DNA of 64,000 nt from Gynuella sunshinyii YC6258 (GTDB lineage Bacteria; Pseudomonadota; Gammaproteobacteria; Pseudomonadales; Natronospirillaceae): the NCBI RefSeq assembly GCF_000940805.1, contig NZ_CP007142.1, forward strand, positions 4,254,593 to 4,318,592, in the 5' to 3' direction. Below the pieces are notes generated by a model. That model had not been told where the DNA came from and did no database searches. It saw only the letters and a program-made list of their open reading frames with translations. Position 1 is the stretch's first letter. The number at the start of each line of letters is the position of its first letter. The position numbers and the translations under genes are program-made. This document shows positions 56,002 to 64,000 of this stretch, piece by piece.

Positions 56002-57270
56002 ATGCAGCTTCCTATAAGCTTAAAGCTCAAACACCTGCAAATCTGCTTACTCACTACTCTGCCCCTGTTGTCCTTGCCCAGTCATGCGGGATTTTCAGTC
56101 TCAGGTACCCAGCTGCTGGATGGAAACGACAAACCGTTTGTCATGCGCGGCATCAATTATCCCCATAGCTGGTACAGCACCAATACCACCCAGGCCATTA
56201 AGGATATGGCTTCAGTGAGTGCCAATACCGTCAGGGTAGTGTTAAGTAGCGGATATCGCTGGAATCGCTCTTCCGCTGAAGAAGTCACCAGCATCATTGA
56301 ACAGTTAAAAGCACAAAAGATGATCGCCGTTCTGGAAGTACATGATACAACCGGTTACGGGGAAGACAGTGCTGCGTCTTCCCTGTCCAGCGCCACAGAC
56401 TATTGGCTGGACATCGCCGCAGCTCTTAAAGGCCAGGAAGACTACGTCATCATCAACATTGGTAACGAACCCATCGGCAATAATGTCGATTCCAGTGTCT
56501 GGATCGATGGTCATAAAGATGCTATCAAACGCCTTCGTGAAGCCGGTCTGACACACACACTGTTAATTGATGCGCCAGCCTGGGGACAGGACTGGCAACA
56601 CGTCATGCTCGATAACGCCAAAACAGTGGCCGCCGCCGATAGCCTCAACAACACCATGTTCAGCGTTCACATGTATCAGGTCTATGGCGACTACAACTCG
56701 GTCTATCAGTACGTTTCTAAGTTTCTGAACAATAACCAGTTACCTCTGATCGTTGGTGAGTTTGGAGCAGACCATCAGGGCGAAAATGTGGATGAAGATT
56801 CCATCATGGCGCTGGCTGAGCAATACGGTATCGGCTACCTGGGCTGGTCATGGTCCGGTAACAGTGGTGGAACGGAATCACTGGATATCACCGAGAATTT
56901 TAACGTTACCAATCTGACGACCTGGGGAGACCGACTGATCAACGGTGTTAACGGGTTAAAATCAACCAGTGTCGCGGCAACCGTGTACGATGATGCATCC
57001 TCGGACAACAACGATTCAGGCGATACCGGCACAGACGATAGCGGCTCTGATGGCAGTGGCTCCGATAACACAGACGACAACGGCTCCGATAACACAGACA
57101 ATAATGGTTCCGACAACGGTAGTTCCGATGATAACAATAACACCAACGGTTCCAGCAACGAGGGTCAGAACGATGTCATCAGCATCCACGCAGGTTCATT
57201 GATGCCTTCGTTGATGGCAATGTTTATATGGCCACTGATTGCTCTGCGCCGAAAAGCCGGCAGAAAATAA
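56002..57270 (+). CDS. Secreted GH5 glycoside hydrolase with C-terminal membrane anchor
   Basis: This 422-residue enzyme has a signal peptide (LPLLSLPSHA) and a GH5 barrel. The start motif FVMRGINYPHSWY, RVVLSSG and EVHDTTGYG lead to the acid/base Glu156 in NIGNEPIG and the nucleophile Glu253 in VGEFGAD. It resembles bacterial GH5 subfamily 8 mannanases. An Asp/Ser/Gly/Asn-rich linker (about 330-395) leads to a hydrophobic helix and basic tail (IALRRKAGRK), as in sorted or membrane-held surface enzymes. GGAG lies 10 bases upstream of the ATG at 56002. Mannanase versus endoglucanase activity cannot be settled from sequence alone. Confidence 0.9.
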   Translation: MQLPISLKLKHLQICLLTTLPLLSLPSHAGFSVSGTQLLDGNDKPFVMRGINYPHSWYSTNTTQAIKDMASVSANTVRVVLSSGYRWNRSSAEEVTSIIEQLKAQKMIAVLEVHDTTGYGEDSAASSLSSATDYWLDIAAALKGQEDYVIINIGNEPIGNNVDSSVWIDGHKDAIKRLREAGLTHTLLIDAPAWGQDWQHVMLDNAKTVAAADSLNNTMFSVHMYQVYGDYNSVYQYVSKFLNNNQLPLIVGEFGADHQGENVDEDSIMALAEQYGIGYLGWSWSGNSGGTESLDITENFNVTNLTTWGDRLINGVNGLKSTSVAATVYDDASSDNNDSGDTGTDDSGSDGSGSDNTDDNGSDNTDNNGSDNGSSDDNNNTNGSSNEGQNDVISIHAGSLMPSLMAMFIWPLIALRRKAGRK

Positions 57271-57282
57271 ACAAACAGGCAC

Positions 57283-57317
57283 CCGGTCAATCCAACGCTA
57301 CGCACAGGATTGACCGG
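57283..57317. terminator. Hairpin between convergent GH5 and NADAR genes
   Basis: A perfect 11-bp stem (CCGGTCAATCC, 57283-57293, with GGATTGACCGG, 57307-57317) has a 13-base loop, 12 bases after the GH5 stop. No T run follows, so termination strength is uncertain. Confidence 0.55.
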
Positions 57318-57351
57318 ATTGGTGAAGTTGCCGGAACTCTATCGGCTACCA

Positions 57352-57918
57352 TCAAAAGTCGGGTTCGTCATGAAGCAAACGTCTTCGCACTTCCATCAAC
57401 GCAAAACCGAGCAGGTTCAGGCCTTTCCATAAATTCGGATTTTCGGCTCCAGGATGATCAGCCGCCAGTCCAATACCCCAGATTCTATCCACCGGACTGG
57501 CCTCAACCAGCACCCGCTGCTCAGTCGACCGCAAAAAATCACCTAAGGCTTTGTTCTGCCGGAACTTCGCCAGATTGCCCTCAACAACGATACTAAACCG
57601 ATGATCGACCCAGCGCGCTTCATCAAACCCCTGAACAGAGCGGCCGATACGTTTGACCTCACCTGGATTTCCGGCTTTGAGTATTCGCTGGGCGGCGTCA
57701 TGATCATCAAATAACCGGGCTTTCTCCGCCATCATAAAGTGTTCTGCCGTTGGGTATGTCACGCCATCCACTTCAAATTCTGATTCATACCATTGACTGA
57801 AGCAGGTTTTGGAAACCCCTGAAGATGGTTTTTGGTGTCCCCAGAAAAAAACATACTTCACCTTGTGTCCATGATTGACACAGTCAATCAACTGCGCCTG
57901 ATTTCTGATTTCCAACAT
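57352..57918 (-). CDS. NADAR-family N-glycosidase (YbiA-like)
   Basis: This 188-residue NADAR protein has the motifs FFWGHQ, CFSQWYESEF, YPTAEHFMMAEKARLF, FRQNKALGDFLRST and DRIWGIGL. NADAR proteins remove damaged riboflavin precursors (YbiA) or reverse ADP-ribosylation of nucleic acid in toxin-antitoxin and phage-defence settings. The ATG at 57918 follows GGGAG. It starts 29 bases after the stop of the HXXEE membrane protein gene. Confidence 0.88.
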   Translation of the reverse strand: MLEIRNQAQLIDCVNHGHKVKYVFFWGHQKPSSGVSKTCFSQWYESEFEVDGVTYPTAEHFMMAEKARLFDDHDAAQRILKAGNPGEVKRIGRSVQGFDEARWVDHRFSIVVEGNLAKFRQNKALGDFLRSTEQRVLVEASPVDRIWGIGLAADHPGAENPNLWKGLNLLGFALMEVRRRLLHDEPDF

Positions 57919-57947
57919 AATACTCCCTTGATACAACAACTACGGTA

Positions 57948-58427
57948 TTACTTCAGGCCACGCCCGATCACAAACAATGCGGGAATCATGGCAACGATCA
58001 TTGCCGCCGTCAAAGGACCCGACCAGATAAAAACCGACCATTCGATACGATGCTCAGTCAATGCGCGCATAAGATACCAGAGCCCCAACGGCAGATTAAA
58101 CAACAATGCAGTCGCCAGACCCGGCATATAACGTCTCATTCCAATGGTTGCCAGCGCGTGTGGCAACAACACATTCAACACCATTGACAATACGTATCCG
58201 GCCATCAGATAGGCCATCAGGCTTCCCGCTGCAGCCGTCATGGAAAGCGTTGCAGTCACAATCAGAAAAACAGATAACACCGTCACCGCGAAACGAAACT
58301 GACCTGCTGCAACCGGCACATGCCATCTACCGGCCTGCATAGACCACGCTGGTAAATACAATGCCTCTTCCAGATTGTGTAACAGCACACCGAAGGTAAA
58401 TAACCAACCGATCATGGAAAGCGTCAC
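57948..58427 (-). CDS. HXXEE-domain membrane protein
   Basis: This 159-residue protein has about four or five transmembrane helices and the HNLEEAL signature in its first helix. It belongs to the HXXEE family of unknown function, suspected to be a metal-binding membrane enzyme. The GTG start at 58427 is supported by GGAGG seven bases upstream; an ATG at 58415 is the alternative. It lies just upstream of the NADAR gene on the same strand. Confidence 0.82.
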   Translation of the reverse strand: MTLSMIGWLFTFGVLLHNLEEALYLPAWSMQAGRWHVPVAAGQFRFAVTVLSVFLIVTATLSMTAAAGSLMAYLMAGYVLSMVLNVLLPHALATIGMRRYMPGLATALLFNLPLGLWYLMRALTEHRIEWSVFIWSGPLTAAMIVAMIPALFVIGRGLK

Positions 58428-58698
58428 AGGTCATCCTCCGTTATTTTTTTTCATGCCACGACCACTCATCCATTCCTATGAGCAAGGGTCAAAAAAGATT
58501 AACTCACCCACCATACAATATACAGTGTGTCGTTTTTGTCTCGACTGAAATCAGCACGGCTTTGGCTGACTACGGTCAAAAAAAGATGTCTTACTCCCAC
58601 TCTGATTGATGAAACTGAGATCTTCCGGTCTGTCGTATTACATATTCAGAGTCGAGGAGCACCTGTGTTTTCAACCACATAACGGAGAATCCGCACCT

Positions 58699-59628
58699 AT
58701 GAAATCATCTATTCTGCTTTGTTTACTGACGTTACTGACAATCTCCCGCCCAGGCTTTGCCGATCAAGACAGCATTCGTCTGACGGATTGGATGGCACAA
58801 ACCGACGACTCCCTGCCACTATCCGCCATGACCATTCCCGGCAGTCACGACAGTGGCGCCATGTACGAATCCATCGCCGGTACTGCGCGGACTCAGAATC
58901 TGACCATCAGCGAGCAACTGCACATTGGCGTGCGTTATCTGGACATACGCTTACGCCATTACGAAGATGCCCTGGTGGTGCATCATGGCGCGGTCTATCA
59001 ACATTTGAACTTTGATGATGTTCTGGTGAGTGTCACGGACTTTCTGGCTGCACATCCCACTGAAACCATTCTGATGGAGGTCTCAGAAGAATACGAAGCC
59101 TACAACAATACCCGCAGCTTCGAGCAGACCTTCGTTAGCTATGAAAACAACGATTTATATCGGGATTTCTGGTGGACTCACAGCTATATCCCGCAACTGA
59201 GCGAAGTCCGTGGAAAAATAGTCCTGTTGAGGCGTTTTCGTGGTTCATTCTGGACCTCTGGCGGCATTGACATCACTCCCTGGGCCGACAATGCTGAGTC
59301 CGATTTTTATGATACCCGCAACCGTCCTGTTCACATTCAGGATTATTACGTGGTCAAGGTCACCAGCAATGATAATAAATGGCGAGCCATAGAACAGAAC
59401 CTGAACGCTGCGAAAAACGATACCCGGGGAACGTTGTACATTAACTTCAGCAGTGGTTATCGGCCAATACTGGGCATCCCTAACTACCCATCTGTTGCCA
59501 ATGACATCAACAACCGCCTGATCGATTATTTTTCGCCCTTAACCGGCCAAAAACAACATCACGGTATCATTGTTTCGGATTTTATCAGCGAACAACTGAC
59601 CCGCACCGAGCTGGCAGGTTATCTGTAA
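58699..59628 (+). CDS. Exported PI-PLC X-domain phosphodiesterase
   Basis: This 309-residue protein has a signal peptide (LTLLTISRPGFA) and a bacterial PI-PLC X-domain. The first catalytic His is in MTIPGSHDSGAMY, the second in VVHHGAVY, with RYLDIRLR between and the ETILMEVSEEYE stretch after. It should cleave phosphatidylinositol or related phosphodiesters outside the cell. The ATG at 58699 gives a clean signal peptide; the frame to 58606 adds an unlikely leader. Host or environmental lipid use is inferred. Confidence 0.9.
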   Translation: MKSSILLCLLTLLTISRPGFADQDSIRLTDWMAQTDDSLPLSAMTIPGSHDSGAMYESIAGTARTQNLTISEQLHIGVRYLDIRLRHYEDALVVHHGAVYQHLNFDDVLVSVTDFLAAHPTETILMEVSEEYEAYNNTRSFEQTFVSYENNDLYRDFWWTHSYIPQLSEVRGKIVLLRRFRGSFWTSGGIDITPWADNAESDFYDTRNRPVHIQDYYVVKVTSNDNKWRAIEQNLNAAKNDTRGTLYINFSSGYRPILGIPNYPSVANDINNRLIDYFSPLTGQKQHHGIIVSDFISEQLTRTELAGYL

Positions 59629-59689
59629 TTTTTCACCTGTCTACCCGGTAGCGGTAGTTTATAGCTGGATTTCGACACCTGCGGCCATC

Positions 59690-60040
59690 TCATGCGCCGC
59701 AGGCTTTCAGGCTGAATATGAAAAGACCAAACCAGATATTGGAACATCCAATGATGACCTCCAGGGAGGCACGAATAACTCTGGGAATTGAGTAGTAAAA
59801 CATATAAGCGATCACCATCAGCTCTGCGATGAGCCATGGTAACGACAGGAGAAAAAAGCCTTTCTGGCATTCGAGCCCATCGGTGGCGAGGTACAGATAC
59901 CAGGCCGTTCCGACAACCACAATACACGCCAGGCTCAAAAAAACCGTTGAGGTCATTTTTCGCCACATGGGATAGTCCGTGGCAAACGCCTGCTGTTTCA
60001 ATTGTGATAGTTTTTGCGAAAACGTTTGTCTGGTCGGCAT
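59690..60040 (-). CDS. Small membrane protein of unknown function
   Basis: This 116-residue protein has three hydrophobic segments (about 31-50, 62-82 and 90-110) and a charged N-terminus with several Lys/Gln. GAGGG lies nine bases upstream of the ATG. I recognise no family. It is convergent with the PI-PLC gene. Confidence 0.65.
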   Translation of the reverse strand: MPTRQTFSQKLSQLKQQAFATDYPMWRKMTSTVFLSLACIVVVGTAWYLYLATDGLECQKGFFLLSLPWLIAELMVIAYMFYYSIPRVIRASLEVIIGCSNIWFGLFIFSLKACGA

Positions 60041-60245
60041 TATATTTTCCCTCGTTCGGGCCAGGTTTATGTTAATCAGACAACCAAAATCTCTGTCTTA
60101 AACTCTTTATTAACCCTGTTCGTCATGGTCATCTTTAAACATCAAAGCAACTTCATGAAATTGCCGGATCAGTATACGTCGAACAGGTTTTGACAACACC
60201 TGTGTCAGCGATATCGCCTGCCTGACGGACATGACAGGCTGTTTT

Positions 60246-60626
60246 TCAGACGTCTGCCTCGACTCTGCAATAAAGGTTCAGTTTATTGCCATCAGGATCA
60301 CGAAAATAAGCCCCATAAGCGCTCTCACTACGGAACCCTGGATCACCTTCATTAACGGCCCCCAGAGCCAGTGCTTTCGCATGAAGTTTATCCACTGTCG
60401 CAACATCTTCGATAGCTAACGCCACCATCGTGCCGTTTCCAGCGGTTGCCTGCTGCCCGTCATAGGGTTTAATAACGGAAAAATGGGCACCACCGCCGGC
60501 AAACTTCCAGACAACCAGTCGTTCCCTTTCAAGGGCCCTGCTCGCCCCCATCGCTCCCAGCAAATCGTCGTAAAAAGCGGCTGCTTTTTCGAGGTCGTTA
60601 GTGCCTAGCGTGATATGACTTATCAT
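60246..60626 (-). CDS. VOC-family (glyoxalase/bleomycin resistance-like) protein
   Basis: This 126-residue VOC-superfamily metal-binding protein has the pattern HITLGTNDLEKAAAFYDDLLG and the C-terminal YFRDPDGNKLNLYCR. Substrate unknown. The ATG at 60626 begins at the family's usual strand; longer upstream frames add nothing recognisable. Confidence 0.87.
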   Translation of the reverse strand: MISHITLGTNDLEKAAAFYDDLLGAMGASRALERERLVVWKFAGGGAHFSVIKPYDGQQATAGNGTMVALAIEDVATVDKLHAKALALGAVNEGDPGFRSESAYGAYFRDPDGNKLNLYCRVEADV

Positions 60627-60784
60627 GATGTCTCTCTCAGAAAAGGTTGTGAAATGACGGCCACACAATACCCCAAAATAACCTATGGAGGTGCGGCATA
60701 TGGACCTGTTAGCCAATATCTGTGATGCAGCGCCGGCATGACAACACTCGCTGATCACACCGAAACAGGCTGAAAGGAAAATGA

Positions 60785-61303
60785 TTAAACGTTAATTACC
60801 GTCGTTGTGCCAGTGAGATCTGGCGACAGGTGATGATGCTCACACAAAAAGTGTATGCACTGGTTCGACGATCCCCGCCACTTCAGCATCGGATCTGCAA
60901 GTGACTGCTCGAATTTTCCGTCAATCAATACGTCCACATATTTCAAAATCCGGCGCTGCTGCGCTGACAAAGCTGCGAGCTGATAACCCGTCCAGAGAAA
61001 AATATCTTTGCCACAGGTTTCAGCACGCACTCTTTCAACCAACCGAAGGATGGTTTCACAATTAGCCGGATGCAGTGGATCACCACCCGTCAGGCTGAGC
61101 CCTCGACGCACGATCCGGGTATCGTTTAAGTCAGAGATGATGCGATCTTCCAGGGTACGATCAAAAGGTCTGCCGGAACCAAGCGGCCAGGTGGTGGCGT
61201 TATAACATCCCCGACATTTATGCTCACAACCGGAAACAAACAGCGTGCAACGGGTACCGGGACCATTGACCACATCCACTGAAAAATATTTATGAAAATT
61301 CAT
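60785..61303 (-). CDS. nrdG: Anaerobic ribonucleotide reductase activating protein
   Basis: This 172-residue radical-SAM enzyme has the CX3CX2C cluster motif GCEHKCRGCYN and GGDPLHPAN. It generates the glycyl radical on NrdD using SAM. It starts 9 bases after the nrdD stop, giving one operon used when oxygen is absent. Confidence 0.95.
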   Translation of the reverse strand: MNFHKYFSVDVVNGPGTRCTLFVSGCEHKCRGCYNATTWPLGSGRPFDRTLEDRIISDLNDTRIVRRGLSLTGGDPLHPANCETILRLVERVRAETCGKDIFLWTGYQLAALSAQQRRILKYVDVLIDGKFEQSLADPMLKWRGSSNQCIHFLCEHHHLSPDLTGTTTVINV

Positions 61304-61312
61304 AACTTCCGT

Positions 61313-63481
61313 TTATAAATGTTTAACCCGTTTTTGTACTTCAATTTGCTTGCCATGATTAAAGGGCCGCGCATCAGGAGAGCCGAGATAACCACATACC
61401 CGGCGCGTGACACTCACGGTATCAGGATTGTGATTGCCACAGCCAGGACAGGCAAAGCCTTTACTGGTGCAATTGAACTCACCCTGGAAACCGCACTCAT
61501 AGCATTCATCAATCGGCAAATTAGTGCCGATGTACGGCAACCGGTCATAACTGTAGTCCCATACCTGTTCCAGCGCTTCTAGATTGTGAAGCATGGAGGG
61601 ATACTCGGCATAACTGATAAATCCACCGGAAGCCAGCGGTGCATAGGGCTGCTCAAAATCAAACTTATCAAATGGATTGGCAGCCTGGGCCACGTCGAGA
61701 TGAAAACTATTGGTGTAATAACCTTTATCGGTGACCCCCTCAATCAGACCAAACTGCTTGGTATCGAGACCCGCAAAACGACTGCAGAGATTTTCACTCG
61801 GGGTACTGTAGAGACTGAAACCATACCCGGTCTGCTGTTGCCATTGCTTTACCGTATCACTGAGATACCTGACGATGGCAACGGCTTTCCGTTGTAAGGC
61901 TGGCTCATCAAACAGAGTCTTCTCTGCGCTATAGAGGGCTTTTATCGTTTCGTGAATACCGATATAACCCAGACTGATGGACGCCCGTCCCTGTTTGAAC
62001 AAATCGACCACCGAATCTTCAGCCTGCAATCTGACGCCGCACGCACCCTGCATATACAGAATGGGAGCTACTTTGGCTTTCACCTGACTCAAACGCTCAA
62101 TGCGTGTGTCCAGCGCTTTGCGCGCTATGGCCAGCCGCTGATCCAGGATCTGGTAGAAACGCTGTTCATCACCGTGGGCTTCAATAGCGATGCGCGGCAG
62201 ATTCAGGCTGACCACCCCCATATTGTTGCGTCCTTCATGTACCAGCTCACCCTGCTCATTGCGCCAGGCCGACAAAAAGCTCCGACACCCCATTGGGGCC
62301 TTGAAGGAACCAGTCACTTTGACCACCTGATCGTAATTCAGAATATCGGGGTACATCCGTCTGGCCGCGCAGGCCAGCGCCAGTTGTTTGATATCGTAAT
62401 TGGGATCTTCAGGTTTGCGATTGAGACCTTCTTTGATGGTAAACACCAGTTTTGGGAAAATAGCGGTCTTACAGTTGACACCCAGTCCATCGATGCGATT
62501 TTTCAATATAGCCTTCTGGATCATTCTTGCCGGCCAGCTTTCCCCCAACCCAAACCCAAACGTCACAAACGGGGTCTGACCATTGCTGGTATGCAGCGTG
62601 TTGACCTCATACTCCAGTGCCTGAAACGCGTCGTGACATTCTTTTTCAGTCAACGCCATTGCATAGTCTTCCGGCTGCGCAATCTGCCATTGCCGGCCAG
62701 TATGTAAATGCTTCTCATAGCTGACCAGAACATAGGGAGCCAACACCTCATCGATACGATTGATAGTCGTACCGCCATAAATATGAGACGCCACCTGTGC
62801 GATGATCTGAGCCGTGACCGCTGCGGCCGTAGCAATGGATTTTGGAGGACCGATATCCGCATTGCCCATTTTAAAACCGTGACTCAGCATGTTCTCAAGA
62901 TCCACCAGCATGCAATTAAACATGGGGAAAAACGGCGCATAGTCGAGATCATGGTAGTGAATTTCACCACGTTCATGGGCCGCCACCACGTCCAGTGGCA
63001 ACAGATGGCGTTTGGCAAATTCACGGGCAGTAATACCCGCCAGCAGATCCCGCTGAGTGGGAATGACTTTGGCATCTTTATTGGCATTTTCATTCAACAG
63101 ATCGGCATTACTCTGCTCGATCAGACCAAGCACTTCAGTGTACAGACGCCCGCGTTTTTCCCGGGCCACATCCCGGTCATGACGATATTCAATATAACAA
63201 CGCGCGATTTCAGGTCGACCGCTGGTCATCAACACATTTTCAACGGTTTTCTGGATGGTATCGATGTCGATACGAGACTTGCCCCGCAGACGGGTCATCA
63301 CTTCTGCAGTCACCGAAGCTGCAAAAGCCGGATTCGGTTCTTCACAGGCATTGGCCGCTTTATTGATCGCACTGAAAATACGCTCCTGGCTAAACCCGAC
63401 TACACTGCCATCCCGCTTAACCACTTCCATTTCGCTCATTGAACAACAGCTGTCAGGCTGCTTTGTGGTAAATGTCGTCAT
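61313..63481 (-). CDS. nrdD: Anaerobic ribonucleoside-triphosphate reductase
   Basis: This 722-residue class III reductase makes dNTPs without oxygen. It has an N-terminal ATP-cone (VVKRDGSVVGFSQERIFSAI), the GGTTINRIDE-type barrel motifs, a Cys4 zinc site (CYECGFQG with CPGCG) and the glycyl-radical site RVCGYLG near the C-terminus. The ATG at 63481 is preferred. Alternative starts at 63502 and 63538 extend into the regulatory region. The promoter has a near-consensus FNR-type site and two NrdR-box-like sequences. Confidence 0.96.
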   Translation of the reverse strand: MTTFTTKQPDSCCSMSEMEVVKRDGSVVGFSQERIFSAINKAANACEEPNPAFAASVTAEVMTRLRGKSRIDIDTIQKTVENVLMTSGRPEIARCYIEYRHDRDVAREKRGRLYTEVLGLIEQSNADLLNENANKDAKVIPTQRDLLAGITAREFAKRHLLPLDVVAAHERGEIHYHDLDYAPFFPMFNCMLVDLENMLSHGFKMGNADIGPPKSIATAAAVTAQIIAQVASHIYGGTTINRIDEVLAPYVLVSYEKHLHTGRQWQIAQPEDYAMALTEKECHDAFQALEYEVNTLHTSNGQTPFVTFGFGLGESWPARMIQKAILKNRIDGLGVNCKTAIFPKLVFTIKEGLNRKPEDPNYDIKQLALACAARRMYPDILNYDQVVKVTGSFKAPMGCRSFLSAWRNEQGELVHEGRNNMGVVSLNLPRIAIEAHGDEQRFYQILDQRLAIARKALDTRIERLSQVKAKVAPILYMQGACGVRLQAEDSVVDLFKQGRASISLGYIGIHETIKALYSAEKTLFDEPALQRKAVAIVRYLSDTVKQWQQQTGYGFSLYSTPSENLCSRFAGLDTKQFGLIEGVTDKGYYTNSFHLDVAQAANPFDKFDFEQPYAPLASGGFISYAEYPSMLHNLEALEQVWDYSYDRLPYIGTNLPIDECYECGFQGEFNCTSKGFACPGCGNHNPDTVSVTRRVCGYLGSPDARPFNHGKQIEVQKRVKHL

Positions 63482-63538
63482 TGGCAAGGGCTCCTGTGTC
63501 ATTTCGGGTATATGGAAAAGGAGCAGCACCATACACAA

Positions 63539-63583
63539 ACCACACTATATTGTGGTTGACTCAAATCAAAACACTATATGTTG
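63539..63583 (-). promoter_or_regulatory. nrdD: FNR/Anr site and NrdR-box-like repeats controlling nrdDG
   Basis: TTGACTCAAATCAA (63556-63569) is one base off the FNR/Anr consensus TTGAT-N4-ATCAA. It is bracketed by ACCACACTATATTGTGGT (63539-63556), nearly palindromic, and ACACTATATGTTG (63571-63583), which resemble NrdR boxes. A TATGGT -10 (63533-63528, minus strand) would put the start near 63521 and the FNR centre at about -41.5, the class II activation position. Confidence 0.7.
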
Positions 63584-63614
63584 ATTATATTTTGAACAGA
63601 CCTGCATTACATGA

Positions 63615-64000
63615 TCAGAAGCTGAGCGGAGCATGATCGATCACTTCTTTCATCACAAAAAACGTGCGAATTTGCCGGACGCCCGGTAGCGCGATCAGCT
63701 GGGTGGCATGAATATGGTTGAAATCGGCAATATCATTCACTCGGGCGCGTAGAAAATAATCGAACTCACCGGCCACCAATTGACAATCGATAATCACGTT
63801 GAGCTTAACGATAGCGGCCTCGAACTCGGCAAAGCTTTCCGGAGTAGAACGATCCAGTACCACGCCGACAATCACCAATGCCCCCATGTCAACGCTGTCA
63901 GGGTTAATATCGGCATAAATGCCTCGAATATGACCACCCTTGTGCAAGCGTTCCACGCGCCGAAAACAAGTGGCCGGACTGACGTTCACCTTTCTGGCGA
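63615..64000 (-). CDS. Lrp/AsnC-family regulator (5' end outside window)
   Basis: This is the C-terminal 128 residues of an Lrp-type regulator. The recognition helix (ARKVNVSPATCFRRVERLHKGG, read here in two parts around SPATCFRR) continues to the window edge, so the start is outside. The RAM/ligand domain follows (GALVIVGVVLD, CQLVAGEFDYFLRARV, GVRQIRTFFVMKEV). It probably senses an amino acid and controls unlinked genes. The GTG at 63989 is internal, not a start. Confidence 0.9.
   Translation of the reverse strand, partial: ARKVNVSPATCFRRVERLHKGGHIRGIYADINPDSVDMGALVIVGVVLDRSTPESFAEFEAAIVKLNVIIDCQLVAGEFDYFLRARVNDIADFNHIHATQLIALPGVRQIRTFFVMKEVIDHAPLSF

Noticed and set aside
60200-60245. Short GCCTG/CAGGC stem near the VOC gene stop as a terminator
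   Set aside because: The stem has only five pairs and no T run follows on the minus strand.
61952-63442. Two long plus-strand frames (251 and 244 codons) antisense to nrdD
   Set aside because: nrdD is certain on the minus strand; these frames have no recognisable domains and are shadows of its codon usage.

Overview
The window looks like chromosomal DNA of a marine or halophilic, polysaccharide-degrading gammaproteobacterium. The core genes are arranged as in Gammaproteobacteria (purL divergent from mltF, tesA divergent from ybbA-ybbP, cmoM, rnt, nrdD-nrdG, acnB). A TeaABCD-type ectoine TRAP transporter, a MotY-type flagellar stator protein and several secreted plant-polysaccharide enzymes carrying CBM2, CBM60-like and ricin-type modules point to Oceanospirillales/Saccharospirillaceae-like relatives (Gynuella or Reinekea-like). 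That placement is inferred from gene content only. Both edges cut genes: acnB at the left and an Lrp/AsnC regulator at the right.

Positions 1-25900 are mostly housekeeping: acnB; a tight three-gene signalling operon (CheY-like receiver, CheC-like phosphatase, PAS-GGDEF cyclase); cmoM; a DJ-1/PfpI protein; purL; mltF; an exported trypsin-like protease with a GlyGly-CTERM-like tail; motY; rnt with a thiamine-binding-fold protein; a 2-Cys peroxiredoxin; ybbA-ybbP/tesA; yheT; a second-type Lon; a type-B carboxylesterase; and a DUF202 pair.

Positions 26000-46100 are accessory and metabolic: a GH53 galactanase with a ricin-type module, an ectoine-type TRAP operon (teaA-teaB-teaC-teaD) with a GntR/FCD regulator and two TGTATACA palindromes upstream of teaA, a HAF-repeat exported protein, a CE6-like acetylesterase with CBM60-like and CBM2 modules, kptA, a PhoD-type phosphatase, and a MarR/MFS pair with shared inverted-repeat operator candidates. 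Two copies of a 141/157-bp MITE-like element lie here, each flanked by a YTAR target duplication.

Positions 46700-57300 hold the most unusual locus: a PHP-domain lipoprotein; a 1693-residue lipoprotein with four cytochrome c modules, two Cip1-like jelly-roll modules and the DUF1587/1595/1592/1588/1585 set with an inserted carbohydrate-binding-like domain; its DUF1552 partner with a Tat signal; and a GH5 enzyme with a C-terminal membrane anchor. I read this as a candidate outer-surface electron-transfer and polysaccharide-processing system.

Positions 57300-64000 hold a NADAR/HXXEE pair, a PI-PLC X-domain protein, a small membrane protein, a VOC protein, anaerobic ribonucleotide reductase nrdD-nrdG (with FNR-type and NrdR-like sites upstream) and the Lrp-family gene.
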